NCBI RefSeq assembly: GCF_025153475.1
Contig: NZ_JANZXA010000002.1
Location: forward strand, 248,001 to 312,000
Length of the DNA stretch: 64,000 nucleotides
Source: Novosphingobium mangrovisedimenti
GTDB lineage: Bacteria > Pseudomonadota > Alphaproteobacteria > Sphingomonadales > Sphingomonadaceae
Direction: 5' to 3'
Part shown: positions 27,493 to 35,401 of the stretch, piece by piece
Layout of the letters: each line of letters starts with the position of its first letter
Numbering within the stretch: position 1 is the stretch's first letter
Made by a program: the position numbers and the translations under genes
Notes under the pieces: generated by a model
Told to the model about the DNA's origin: nothing
Databases searched by the model: none
What the model saw: only the letters and a program-made list of their open reading frames with translations

Positions 27493-27923
27493 GACGGATC
27501 GTAGCCACGGCCCTGCAGCCTGGTCCGATGCAGCACCGTTCCGATGAAGATCGCGATCATCGCGCCAAAAGTCGGCGTGCCCCGCATCAAGGCATAGACC
27601 ATCGGATGTATGCTGAGATCCGCCCATCTTGCGAAGTGCGCGCTTAAACTCAAGATCTGCAGTGAAGCCGCCCATAAGGGCCAAATCCTCCGCGCCTCGA
27701 CGGCGAGATACCCGAACCCCACGAAGCCGATGAGGTCGGACAGCAATGAAAACGGGTCCACAGCCACGAAACCGCTGGGCAGGAAATGCTCCCCGCCGGC
27801 CTGCAGCCCCCACATCGCCAGGATGATGGAGGCCCCCACCCGCTCGGGTGCGCCCCCTTTCCAAAGGGCCGACGGAATGACGAGGGCGACAAGCAGGAAA
27901 AATGCAAACTGTGCCGGATTCAC
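27435..27923 (-). CDS. Membrane protein of unknown function in LuxR-JAB cluster
   Basis: About 162 residues with four to five hydrophobic segments (starting VNPAQFAFFLLVALVIPSALW, then GASIILAMWGLQAGGEHFL, LSDLIGFVGFGYLAVEA, MVYALMRGTPTFGAMIAIFIGTVL). No family recognised. Start is GTG 27923; a TTG directly before it could also serve. The C-terminus is basic and overlaps the JAB gene start. It follows the helical-protein gene by 23 bases, so it appears to belong to the same transcript. Confidence 0.7.
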   Translation of the reverse strand: MNPAQFAFFLLVALVIPSALWKGGAPERVGASIILAMWGLQAGGEHFLPSGFVAVDPFSLLSDLIGFVGFGYLAVEARRIWPLWAASLQILSLSAHFARWADLSIHPMVYALMRGTPTFGAMIAIFIGTVLHRTRLQGRGYDPSWQNWSRGAAGSSRSRRPF

Positions 27924-27946
27924 CAAACCTGCGCCCCCTCCCCGCT

Positions 27947-28279
27947 TCAGGCAGCCTCGTGCGTGTCCTGCCCCATACTCTTTGCTTCGGCAAGTTCAGC
28001 CAGTTCCGGGCACGTGACCGGAACGTCCATCGTCTCCGCAAGCTTCGAAAGGTCATTGTGCGCCCGCACGATTTCCGAACGCGCGGCGATCAGGCTCTGC
28101 TGCATCGCGGCCACGCGTGCCATCGGCCGCTGCCCATGCACAGCCGCATGCGCGGTGCCCACGCGGGCTCGGGCCAACTCGGCCAGCAGGTCGCCGGCCT
28201 TGGCCAGCAATTCGTCCACGCCATCCTCGACCGACTTGATACTGCGCGAAAGCCTCAGGCTGGCAATTTCAGGGGTCAT
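27947..28279 (-). CDS. Small helical protein of unknown function
   Basis: A 110-residue soluble protein, almost entirely helical and rich in Ala, Leu and Glu (KSVEDGVDELLAKAGDLLAELARARVG; SLIAARSEIVRAHNDLSKLAE). No family recognised. ATG 28279 is preceded by GGAGGCGAAGACC, a good ribosome site, which favours it over an ATG five codons upstream. It lies between the LuxR-type regulator and the membrane protein. Confidence 0.65.
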   Translation of the reverse strand: MTPEIASLRLSRSIKSVEDGVDELLAKAGDLLAELARARVGTAHAAVHGQRPMARVAAMQQSLIAARSEIVRAHNDLSKLAETMDVPVTCPELAELAEAKSMGQDTHEAA

Positions 28280-28367
28280 GGTCTTCGCCTCCATTAGCGC
28301 CGCAGCGCCAGTTCCAGGTCGAAGGCTCCCACCCGACGCATCCGCCCGGTACATGCCGCCCCGGCGA

Positions 28368-28883
28368 TCAGATCAACCGACCCAGTATGTCCGCGATCGC
28401 CAGGGACGATGCGAGCGTCATGGCCATGATCAGCGCCAGAACGAAAACCGCAACAATGCGGCCTGTCCTGCCGAACTTTGCGTCGAAAGCCTCCAGGCCC
28501 TTCAGGCCGACATCCTTGTCCTCGTCCCATTCCGGGCGCCGGCCGAAAGCCGAGGCATCGGATAGGATGAAGACCGGTTCGACCGGCAGGTCCCGGTCAC
28601 TTTCATCCACGTCCTGGCGCGCGGCGTCGACACGGGAAAAACCATATGTGGTTTTGCCACAGGCCTCCAGAAGCTGTGCATAACGGCGCGCGGTTTCCTT
28701 GCGATTGGTGGTGCCCCACTTGTCGCGCACCGCGCTGATGCGCTGGTCCACCGTATTGGGCGCAATGGAAAGCGCGCGCGCGATTTCCTTGGTCGTGCGG
28801 TGCATGATCAGCAGGTCGAGAACCTCGATCTGCCTCGTTGTGAGACTTTCCAGTTGCTCCAGCGCTTGGATATCTTCGGACAC
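28368..28883 (-). CDS. LuxR-type HTH regulator with C-terminal membrane anchor
   Basis: A 171-residue protein with a LuxR/FixJ-type helix-turn-helix at the N-terminus (about 13-70: LTTRQIEVLDLLIMHRTTKEIARAL, SIAPNTVDQRISAVRDKWG), a polar middle region of about 70 residues, and one membrane helix at the very end (about 143-165, IVAVFVLALIMAMTLASSLAIADIL). There is no receiver or autoinducer domain. DNA binding from a tail-anchored position resembles one-component membrane regulators, but with the order reversed relative to CadC. It heads the cluster with the helical, membrane and JAB proteins, which it may control. Confidence 0.8.
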   Translation of the reverse strand: MSEDIQALEQLESLTTRQIEVLDLLIMHRTTKEIARALSIAPNTVDQRISAVRDKWGTTNRKETARRYAQLLEACGKTTYGFSRVDAARQDVDESDRDLPVEPVFILSDASAFGRRPEWDEDKDVGLKGLEAFDAKFGRTGRIVAVFVLALIMAMTLASSLAIADILGRLI

Positions 28884-28966
28884 GACTGCGTAACTCGTTT
28901 CTGTTCAGCTCCGGATAGAACGGCCAATCAACCTTGCGACAAGCATGTGACAAGCACGCGGCAAAT

Positions 28967-30052
28967 TTACTCGAAATCGTCTTTGTTAACCACCCTCATG
29001 GCAGCACTTGCATCACTTTCGTGAAGGCCATGCTTGCGGATACTATGCCGCAATTGATCATATGTCAGCCCCGTCGCTGCCGCGACTCGACGTTGATTCC
29101 AGCGATGATGCCTGAGCGCATCGAGCAACAGGCCACGTTCGAAAGCCTCGACCGCCGCGCGCAGGTCCCCGGGGACAGCCGGGGCGGGGATACGAGCATG
29201 GTCCTGCCCGCCGGGCGGTGACAGATCGGCCGATGGCGCGGGCGCCGGCACATCATCGCGGATGCTGCCGGGCGCCTGCCATGGATTTTCAAAGGGATCG
29301 AAGACAATTTCGGCGATCGGCGCATCGTCGACGCCCCAGCGATAGACCGCTCGCTCCACGACATTGCGCAGTTCGCGCACGTTGCCCGGCCAAGTGTGCG
29401 CCTCCAGCGTCGCCAGCGCGCCTTCGGAAAAGCCCGGCCAGCCATCCCATTCCAGCTCGCTGGCCATGCGCCGCCCGTAGTAGTCGGCCAGTTCGTGGAC
29501 ATCGCCCTCGCGCGCGCGCAGCGGCGGCAGGGTAATGACCTCGAAGCTGAGCCGGTCGAGCAGGTCCGCGCGAAACGCCCCTTCCTCGGCCATGCGCGGC
29601 AGATCGGCATTGGTCGCGGCGACGATGCGCACATCCACGGTCACCGGACGCGAGGCGCCGATACGCACGACCTCGCCATACTCGATCGCCCGCAACAGCC
29701 GCTCCTGGGCAGCCATGGACAGATTGCCGAGTTCATCGAGGAACAGCGTCCCCTTGTCCGCCTCCTCGAAGCGCCCGGCCCGCGCCCGCGTGGCGCCGGT
29801 GAAGGCGCCCGCCTCGTGACCGAACAGTTCGGCCTCGATCAGCGTTTCGGGCAGCGCGGCGCAATTGAGCGTGACCAGCGGCTCCCCCCAACGCGGCGAA
29901 AGGCGATGGAGGCGCTGGGCGATCAGTTCCTTGCCGGTGCCGCGCTCTCCGATCACCAGAACGGGACGGCGAACCGGCGCGGCACGACTGGCCCGCTCGA
30001 CCGCATCGAGAAAAGCCGTCGACTGCCCGATGAACTGAACATCCCGATCCAT
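28967..30052 (-). CDS. pspF: Phage shock protein operon activator PspF
   Basis: Sigma-54 activator (AAA+) of the phage-shock operon, held inactive by PspA when the envelope is intact. From ATG 30052 it has 361 residues and begins directly with the AAA+ domain, as PspF lacks a sensory domain. Walker A GERGTGKE is at 35-42, the sigma-54-contacting loop GAFTGA at 82-87, and a Fis-type helix-turn-helix is at the C-terminus (WNQRRVAAATGLTYDQLRHSIRKHG). Divergent from the psp genes across a 163-base region with the sigma-54 promoter. Confidence 0.95.
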   Translation of the reverse strand: MDRDVQFIGQSTAFLDAVERASRAAPVRRPVLVIGERGTGKELIAQRLHRLSPRWGEPLVTLNCAALPETLIEAELFGHEAGAFTGATRARAGRFEEADKGTLFLDELGNLSMAAQERLLRAIEYGEVVRIGASRPVTVDVRIVAATNADLPRMAEEGAFRADLLDRLSFEVITLPPLRAREGDVHELADYYGRRMASELEWDGWPGFSEGALATLEAHTWPGNVRELRNVVERAVYRWGVDDAPIAEIVFDPFENPWQAPGSIRDDVPAPAPSADLSPPGGQDHARIPAPAVPGDLRAAVEAFERGLLLDALRHHRWNQRRVAAATGLTYDQLRHSIRKHGLHESDASAAMRVVNKDDFE

Positions 30053-30152
30053 TCCCAATAGTTAGCAATTTTCACCAACTATTGGCAACAGGCTTGCCGT
30101 AAATTCCGCCACATAGCAGGGCAAGCGCCGAAAATCCGCCATTCCCCCAGTT

Positions 30153-30167
30153 TGGCACACCCTTTGC
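30153..30167 (+). promoter_or_regulatory. Sigma-54 promoter of the psp operon
   Basis: TGGCACACCCTTTGC matches the -24/-12 consensus: GG at 30154-30155 and GC at 30166-30167 with exactly 10 bases between. It is 49 bases upstream of the first psp-operon ATG. Upstream, a dyad TAGTT...AACTA at about 30060-30083 is a candidate PspF-binding site and also overlaps the pspF leader. Confidence 0.85.
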
Positions 30168-30215
30168 TGAAAGGGGGACACAACGTGAATAGACGCATTT
30201 CGAAGGAAACACGCC

Positions 30216-30410
30216 ATGCCTGCGCGCAACGCCAGCACCGAACCGACCTCGCGCCCCATGCGGTCCAACCTGGCCCGCACGAAGCTCGACTGGGCGATCA
30301 TCGTCAGCCTGCTGGCGATGGGCGCGTTCAACCTGCTGGTCATGGCCGACAAGTTCGGCACGACGGCGGCCCATGCCGCCGCGCCGATCTGCGGAATACC
30401 GCTGGCATGA
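30216..30410 (+). CDS. Small membrane protein at head of psp operon
   Basis: A 64-residue protein: a polar basic N-terminus (PRNASTEPTSRPMRSNLARTK region), one membrane helix (about 26-43, WAIIVSLLAMGAFNLLVM), then a short Ala-rich tail with one Cys. No family recognised. ATG 30216 follows AAGGAA. It is the first gene after the sigma-54 promoter, so it should be induced with pspA. The 170 bases to pspA contain no further gene I can support. Confidence 0.65.
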   Translation: MPARNASTEPTSRPMRSNLARTKLDWAIIVSLLAMGAFNLLVMADKFGTTAAHAAAPICGIPLA

Positions 30411-30580
30411 GCAGGCTCGACGCCGAGATCGAAGTCCTGCAAGGTCCGGATCAAGACAGCGCGCGCGAACAGGCCTGCCGGGCCGGCTTCGCGGGCAATG
30501 CCAGACTCCGCTCTTGCAGCACCCGCAACCATACCGGTCGCCCCCACTTTCGCCCGACCTACAACAAAGGAAACATCAGG

Positions 30581-31276
30581 ATGGGTATCTTCTCCCGCAC
30601 CCGCGACATCATCGCCGCCAACTTCAACGACATGCTCGACAAGGCGGAAGACCCGGCGAAGATGATCCGCCTGATCATCCTCGAGATGGAAGAAACCCTC
30701 GTCGAGGTCCGCACCAGCAGCGCGCGCACCATCGCCGACCAGAAGGAACTGCGCCGCCACGTCGCCAAGCTCGACAAGCTGCAGTCCGACTGGGCCGACA
30801 AGGCGCAGCTCGCGCTCAGCAAGGACCGCGAGGATCTTGCCCGCGCCGCTCTGCTGGAGAAGAAGAAGGCTGCCGACATGGCCGAGCAGCTCCATGCCGA
30901 GATCACCGTGCTCGACGATTCGCTGCGCGCCTACGAACAGGACATCGAGAAGCTGCAGAACCGCCTGCGCGAGGCCCGCAGCCGCCAGAGCGCGATTGCC
31001 GCACGCTTGCAGAGCGCCGAAAACAGGGTCAAGCTGCGCACGCTGCTTTCGAACGAGCGTGTCGACGAGGCGCTGGCGCGCTTCGACCAGCTCGAGCGGC
31101 GCGTCGATTATGCCGAGGGCCGGGCCGAAGCCATGAGCATCGGCGACAATCGCCAGCCGACGCTCGCCGAGGAAATCGCCGCGCTCGCAGATGGCGACTC
31201 GATCGAGGCGGAACTTGCCGAGATGAAGCGCACGATGGGTACGAACGAACAGCCCGGGCCGGGCACTTCCGAATAA
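30581..31276 (+). CDS. pspA: Phage shock protein A
   Basis: PspA/IM30 (ESCRT-III-like) protein that binds stressed membranes and inhibits PspF. The 231 residues are almost entirely coiled coil. The N-terminus MGIFSRTRDIIAANFNDMLDKAEDPAKMIRLIILEMEETLVE is family-typical: amphipathic helix, then the conserved DPAKMIR. ATG 30581 follows an AGGAAACATCAGG ribosome region. The frame is open about 140 codons upstream by chance. Confidence 0.96.
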   Translation: MGIFSRTRDIIAANFNDMLDKAEDPAKMIRLIILEMEETLVEVRTSSARTIADQKELRRHVAKLDKLQSDWADKAQLALSKDREDLARAALLEKKKAADMAEQLHAEITVLDDSLRAYEQDIEKLQNRLREARSRQSAIAARLQSAENRVKLRTLLSNERVDEALARFDQLERRVDYAEGRAEAMSIGDNRQPTLAEEIAALADGDSIEAELAEMKRTMGTNEQPGPGTSE

Positions 31277-31280
31277 CAGC

Positions 31281-31311
31281 GGTGCGCGCCTGCATCCCGG
31301 AGGCACGCACC
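31281..31311 (+). other. Stem-loop in the pspA-pspC gap
   Basis: Eleven-base arms with one mismatch (GGTGCGCGCCT / AGGCACGCACC) around nine bases, starting five bases after the pspA stop. A second hairpin (31352-31368) precedes pspC. Neither has a T-run, so they look like mRNA-processing or stabilising structures that could raise PspA relative to later genes; inferred. Confidence 0.45.
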
Positions 31312-31397
31312 GCCCCTGAAGGACAGCCTCTGGGGCAATGACCGGGAATCGGGGATCGAAGCGATCCCGCCAGTTTCTTCAAGGGAAGGGAAAAACA

Positions 31398-31799
31398 GTG
31401 TCACGCGGACAATTCTATCTCGACAAGTCGAACGCCAAGCTGGCCGGCGTATGCTCGGGCATCGCCGACTACACCGGGGTCGATACGTTCTGGATCCGTC
31501 TGGGTGCCGTGCTGCTCACGCTGTTCGGCTTCTATCTGACCATTCCGATCTACATCGCCGTGGCCGTGCTCGCCGACAGCCGCCCCATGGGGCTTTACAG
31601 CGAGGCCGAGGAAGAGCGCCTGCTGCGCCGGATGGAACGACGCCGCCAGCGCCGCGGCCTCACCATGCCGGGCACGTCGCGCTCCAGCCGCCTGCGTTCG
31701 GACCTGTCGGACCTCGACAAGCGCATCGCCGACATGGAAGCCCACTACAGCAGCTCCAGCAACTCGCGCCTTGCCGCCGAGATCGACAGCCTGCGCTGA
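31398..31799 (+). CDS. pspC: Phage shock protein C
   Basis: Membrane sensor/partner of the Psp response. Start GTG 31398 after AAGGGAAGGG gives 133 residues: the PspC domain (RGQFYLDKSNAKLAGVCSGIADYTGVDTFWIR), one membrane segment (LGAVLLTLFGFYLTIPIYIAVAVLA, about 36-60), and a C-terminal cytoplasmic helical tail with a coiled coil (LRSDLSDLDKRIADMEAHY). An ATG 20 codons upstream is in frame but without family resemblance. Confidence 0.92.
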   Translation: MSRGQFYLDKSNAKLAGVCSGIADYTGVDTFWIRLGAVLLTLFGFYLTIPIYIAVAVLADSRPMGLYSEAEEERLLRRMERRRQRRGLTMPGTSRSSRLRSDLSDLDKRIADMEAHYSSSSNSRLAAEIDSLR

Positions 31800-31830
31800 A
31801 AAGCTCTGCCGGGACAACAGGGACCCTATC

Positions 31831-32115
31831 ATGTTCGACTTCGCCTATCTGATCCCGCTCATGGCGCTTGCCATTCCGATCTTCGCGATCTGGAGCAAGC
31901 ACCAGCGCCGCATGGCCGAACTTCAGGTTCAGGCCACGGCCGAGAAGGCCGCGCAGTACGCCTCCCACAGCCGGGAACTGGAAGAACGCGTGCGGGTCCT
32001 CGAACGAATCATCACCGATCAGGGCTATGACACGGCCCTCCAGATCGAGGCCCTGCGCGACCGGCGCGAGGTCGATGGGCAGCGCACGGCTGATCGCGAC
32101 AAGGCCATCAACTGA
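31831..32115 (+). CDS. PspB-like protein, first of four
   Basis: A 94-residue protein with an N-terminal membrane helix (about 4-21), a basic turn (WSKHQRRMAEL), a coiled coil (QVQATAEKAAQYASHSRELEE) and the shared C-terminal motif RVRVLERIITDQGYDTALQIEALR. This is the PspB layout (membrane segment plus cytoplasmic coiled coil); true PspB is about 75 residues. ATG 31831, 31 bases after pspC. It probably pairs with PspC in the Psp response. Confidence 0.8.
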   Translation: MFDFAYLIPLMALAIPIFAIWSKHQRRMAELQVQATAEKAAQYASHSRELEERVRVLERIITDQGYDTALQIEALRDRREVDGQRTADRDKAIN

Positions 32116-32135
32116 ACCGGAGCAAGAGACACGCC

Positions 32136-32480
32136 ATGGAATTCGATCTGACGCAGATCTTCATCCTGTTCGCCATAGCGGCCTGTTTCGGCGGCTGGAT
32201 CCTCAACAACTGGCTGCGCATGCGCCACGGCTATCCCATCGAGAACCAGTGGGGGAAAGCCATGTATCCCAAGCACGACGTCCAGGCGCAGGCCCGGGTG
32301 CAGTTGCTGACGCAGGAAAACGCGCAGCTCCAGGCCGAGATCGGGGCCATCAAGGATCGTCTGGCCAGCGTGGAGCGCATTGTCACCGATCAGGGCTATG
32401 ATATCGCCCGCCAGATCGAAGGCCTGCGCGAAGCACGCCAGTCGCTGGACGGTGACGCTTCGAAGGAGACCTGCCAATGA
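32136..32480 (+). CDS. PspB-like protein, second of four
   Basis: A 114-residue paralogue. The membrane helix (about 7-25, IFILFAIAACFGGWILNNW) is followed by an additional polar loop (RMRHGYPIENQWGKAMYPKHD) not present in the others, a coiled coil (ENAQLQAEIGAIKDRL), and the shared motif VERIVTDQGYDIARQIEGLR. Its stop overlaps the next start (ATGA). Supports tandem duplication and divergence. Confidence 0.8.
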   Translation: MEFDLTQIFILFAIAACFGGWILNNWLRMRHGYPIENQWGKAMYPKHDVQAQARVQLLTQENAQLQAEIGAIKDRLASVERIVTDQGYDIARQIEGLREARQSLDGDASKETCQ

Positions 32481-32767
32481 GCCCGGAAGAGGTCGTTGCC
32501 CTGCTGGTGCTGATGACGGCGGTCATCATCGTGGTCTGGATTCTGGCCGGCACCTACAAACGCCACCTGGCCTTTCAGGAGCGCAAGCTGGAGATCATGG
32601 CCAGCCAGACCGCCGAAAAGGCCGCGCAGTACGCCGCACAGAACGCGCAACTGGAAAACCGCGTGCGCGTTCTGGAACGCATCGCTACAGATGGCGGCAG
32701 CAGCGATATTGCTTCCCAGATCGAGGCCCTGCGTGGCACCGAACCCACAGAGGTCACCAAGCAATGA
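32477..32767 (+). CDS. PspB-like protein, third of four
   Basis: A 96-residue paralogue: membrane helix (about 6-26, VVALLVLMTAVIIVVWILAG), basic region (TYKRHLAFQERKLE), a coiled coil nearly identical in style to the first copy (AEKAAQYAAQNAQLENRVRVL), and the shared motif ERIATD...IASQIEALR. It overlaps both neighbours by four bases, so all these genes are translationally coupled. Confidence 0.8.
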   Translation: MSPEEVVALLVLMTAVIIVVWILAGTYKRHLAFQERKLEIMASQTAEKAAQYAAQNAQLENRVRVLERIATDGGSSDIASQIEALRGTEPTEVTKQ

Positions 32768-33003
32768 GTTTCTGGACCGCCGTCGTCGTCATCTTCGCGA
32801 TCGCCTGTTTCACCTGGCTGCGCACGCACAAGTACCGCGCACTGGGCAAGCATCAGGGCAACTATGACCACACCGCCCGCGAACACGAGCTGGAGCGCGA
32901 GGTCGAGGAAATGCGCAAGCGCATCGCCGTTCTGGAACGCATCGCCACCGACGAGCAGCGCGGCAAGGACCTCGCCCGCGAAATCGAATCGCTGCGGGAC
33001 TGA
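32764..33003 (+). CDS. PspB-like protein, fourth of four
   Basis: A 79-residue paralogue, closest to standard PspB in length: membrane helix (about 4-19, WTAVVVIFAIACFTWL), basic loop (RTHKYRALGKHQGNYDH), coiled coil (REHELEREVEEMRKRIAVL) and the shared motif ERIATDEQRGKDLAREIESLR, ending at the stop. Last gene of the psp operon. Confidence 0.8.
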   Translation: MSFWTAVVVIFAIACFTWLRTHKYRALGKHQGNYDHTAREHELEREVEEMRKRIAVLERIATDEQRGKDLAREIESLRD

Positions 33004-33132
33004 CAACCAATCGGCGTGATCAAGCGCCACGAAGGGGCGCAAAGGCGGGAGGCAGCCCCCTCACCCTTTCCCGACTGCCATGGCAGGCGGACTCTCCAGA
33101 GAAAAGCCACATGGCATCCCCTCCCCCACTCT

Positions 33133-33240
33133 GGTATCCCGCCGATTGGCGGCAAGTTCGCCTGGATCCTCGACCCTGACGGCACCAAAATCGAACTGTG
33201 GGAACGCAGGACCGAAGAACAAGGCTTGCGCCTCAGGCTT
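33133..33240 (+). pseudogene. C-terminal relic of a VOC/glyoxalase-type gene
   Basis: The frame reads GGKFAWILDPDGTKIELWE, which is the characteristic last strand of vicinal-oxygen-chelate domains (the DPDGNxIELWE signature). No earlier part of such a domain is found upstream, and the frame continues into sequence antisense to nadE. It is therefore a truncated remnant of about 25-35 codons between the psp operon and nadE. Confidence 0.55.
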
Positions 33241-35296
33241 CCGGCACCCGCGCGTCGAGTTCCGCCAGCCACACTGCCGCGCTGGCATCGGACGGCGCGC
33301 GCCAGTCACCGCGCGGGCTGAGAGCACCGCCGGAAGAAACCTTGGGACCGTTGGGGATCGCCGAACGCTTGAACTGGCTGAAGGCGAAGAAGCGGCGCAG
33401 AAACTTTTCCAGCCATGAGTGGATCGTGGCGAGATCGTACTGGTTCTTGCGGTCTTCAGGGAAACCGTCGGGCCAGGTGCCCGCTGCCGTATCGCGCCAG
33501 GCATGCCATGCCAGGAACGCGACTTTCGATGGCTTCTGCCCGAAGCGCATCACGTGGTGCAGGAAGAAGTCGTTGAGCTCGTAAGGGCCGATCTTGGCCT
33601 CGGTGCTCTGGATCGCGCCGTCGGCGCCCGCAGGCACCAGTTCGGGCGAGATCTCGGTATCGAGGATGGCCAGCAGCACTTCGTCGGTCGCGGCATCGAA
33701 CTGATCGCCGCGCGCGCACCAGCGGATGAGGTACTGGATCAGCGTCTTGGGCACGCCTGAATTGACCGCGTAGTGGCTCATCTGGTCGCCCACGCCATAA
33801 GTACACCAGCCGAGCGCGAGTTCAGACAAGTCGCCGGTGCCCACCACGAAACCATTGTGCTGGCTCGCAAGGCGGAACAGGTAATCGGTGCGCAGGCCCG
33901 CCTGCACGTTTTCGAAGGTCACGTCGTAGACCGGCTCGCCGCCGGCGAAGGCATGGCCGATGTCCTCCAGCATGCGCGTGGCGGCGGGGCGGATGTCGAT
34001 TTCCTCCGCCGTGATGCCCACCGCGCGCATCAGTTTCCACGCGTTGCCCTTGGTATCGTCGCTGGTGGCGAAACCGGGCATCGTATAGCCGCGGATGAAC
34101 GTGCGCGGCAGGCCCAGCCGGTCGCAGGCCTTGGCCGCGACGATCAGCGCATGGGTGGAATCGAGGCCGCCCGAAATGCCAATCACCATCGACTTCGCCC
34201 CGGTCGATTCCAGCCGCCGCATCAGGCCATCGACCTGGATGTTGAACGCCTCGTAGCAATCGGCATCGAGCTTCTCGGCCCGGTCCGGCACGAAGGGGAA
34301 GCGGCTGAGCGGGCGCGTCAGGCCGATGTCGCCGCCATGCGGCACATGGCGGAACGGGATGGTGCGGAATGTCTCTTCCGGGCATCCGGCGGCCTGCGCG
34401 GCATCGTTGAAGGTGGGAATGCGCAGCCGGTCCATGACAATCCGCTCGCAGTCGATGTCGGCCACGCACAGTTCGGGATGGAGCGAGAAGCGCTCCGATT
34501 CGGCGAGCAGGTCGCCCAGCTCGTAGATCACGCCCTGCCCGTCCCACGCGAGATCGGTGGTGCTCTCGCCATGGCCGGCAGCGCAATAGACATAGGCCGA
34601 GGCCGTGCGCGCCGACTGCGCGCGGCAGAGCATGTGTCGCTCGTCCGACTTGCCGATCACGATGTTGGAGGCCGAGAGATTGCACAGGATCGTCGCCCCG
34701 GCGAGCGCGCCGAGCGAGGAAGGCGGCGTCGCGGCCCAGAAATCCTCGCAGATTTCCGCGAAGAAACGGAAGTGCGGCAGGACTTCGGAGGCAAAGACAA
34801 GGTCGGTCCCGAAGGGCACATCGCGCCCGTTCACGCGGATCATCTGCCCCCGGATACCCAGCCCTGAAGCGAACCAGCGCTTTTCGTAGAACTCGCGGTA
34901 ATTGGGCAGGTAGGACTTGGGCACCGCGCCCAGCAAGTGCCCATGCGCAATCGCCAGCGCGCAGTTGTAGAGCCGCCCCTTGTGCATCAGCGCCGCGCCG
35001 ACCAGCAGCACCGGCGAAAGCTCCGCGCTGGCCTGCACGATGTCGGCCACCGCGCCTTCCACCGCCTCGATCATCGCCGACTGCATGTGCAGGTCGTCGA
35101 TCGCGTAGGAGGACAGGCACAGCTCGGGGAAAACCACCAGGTCCACATGCGCCTCATGCGCCCGGCGCGCCTCGGCCAGCACCGCGTCGCGGTTGAAGGC
35201 GACATCGGCCGTGCGCACGTGCGGGGTGGAAGTGGCGACGCGCACGAAACCGTGTTCGTGCATGGCGTAGAAGGGATGCGCTTTCGCTTCGGTCAT
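33233..35296 (-). CDS. nadE: Glutamine-dependent NAD(+) synthase
   Basis: Last step of NAD synthesis: amidates deamido-NAD with glutamine and ATP. From ATG 35296 (MTEAKAHPFYAMHEHGFVRVA) it has 687 residues. N-terminal nitrilase-type glutaminase domain has the Glu-Lys-Cys triad in VVFPELCLSSY, GAVPKSYLPNY and AEICEDFW. The C-terminal synthetase domain has the P-loop GISGGLDST at about residue 375, plus ATSDDTKGNAW and GTGDLSELALGWCTYG. It is the long two-domain form. Convergent with the psp operon. Confidence 0.96.
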   Translation of the reverse strand: MTEAKAHPFYAMHEHGFVRVATSTPHVRTADVAFNRDAVLAEARRAHEAHVDLVVFPELCLSSYAIDDLHMQSAMIEAVEGAVADIVQASAELSPVLLVGAALMHKGRLYNCALAIAHGHLLGAVPKSYLPNYREFYEKRWFASGLGIRGQMIRVNGRDVPFGTDLVFASEVLPHFRFFAEICEDFWAATPPSSLGALAGATILCNLSASNIVIGKSDERHMLCRAQSARTASAYVYCAAGHGESTTDLAWDGQGVIYELGDLLAESERFSLHPELCVADIDCERIVMDRLRIPTFNDAAQAAGCPEETFRTIPFRHVPHGGDIGLTRPLSRFPFVPDRAEKLDADCYEAFNIQVDGLMRRLESTGAKSMVIGISGGLDSTHALIVAAKACDRLGLPRTFIRGYTMPGFATSDDTKGNAWKLMRAVGITAEEIDIRPAATRMLEDIGHAFAGGEPVYDVTFENVQAGLRTDYLFRLASQHNGFVVGTGDLSELALGWCTYGVGDQMSHYAVNSGVPKTLIQYLIRWCARGDQFDAATDEVLLAILDTEISPELVPAGADGAIQSTEAKIGPYELNDFFLHHVMRFGQKPSKVAFLAWHAWRDTAAGTWPDGFPEDRKNQYDLATIHSWLEKFLRRFFAFSQFKRSAIPNGPKVSSGGALSPRGDWRAPSDASAAVWLAELDARVPEA

Positions 35297-35401
35297 GCGC
35301 GAATCCCTGACAGGAATGGAGAAAGAGAGCAATCTCCACGAATGTTCGCGTTCGCTCCTCCGCTTCTTCGTTGCGAATGGCGAAGCTATGCCAACATCAT
35401 A

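Noticed and set aside
30407..30580. N-terminal extension of pspA by an upstream ATG
   Set aside because: PspA proteins begin MGIF; the upstream part has no similarity and a good ribosome site precedes the shorter start.
30062..31306. Open frame of 414 codons on the minus strand
   Set aside because: Antisense to pspA and to the sigma-54 promoter region; pspA is unambiguous.
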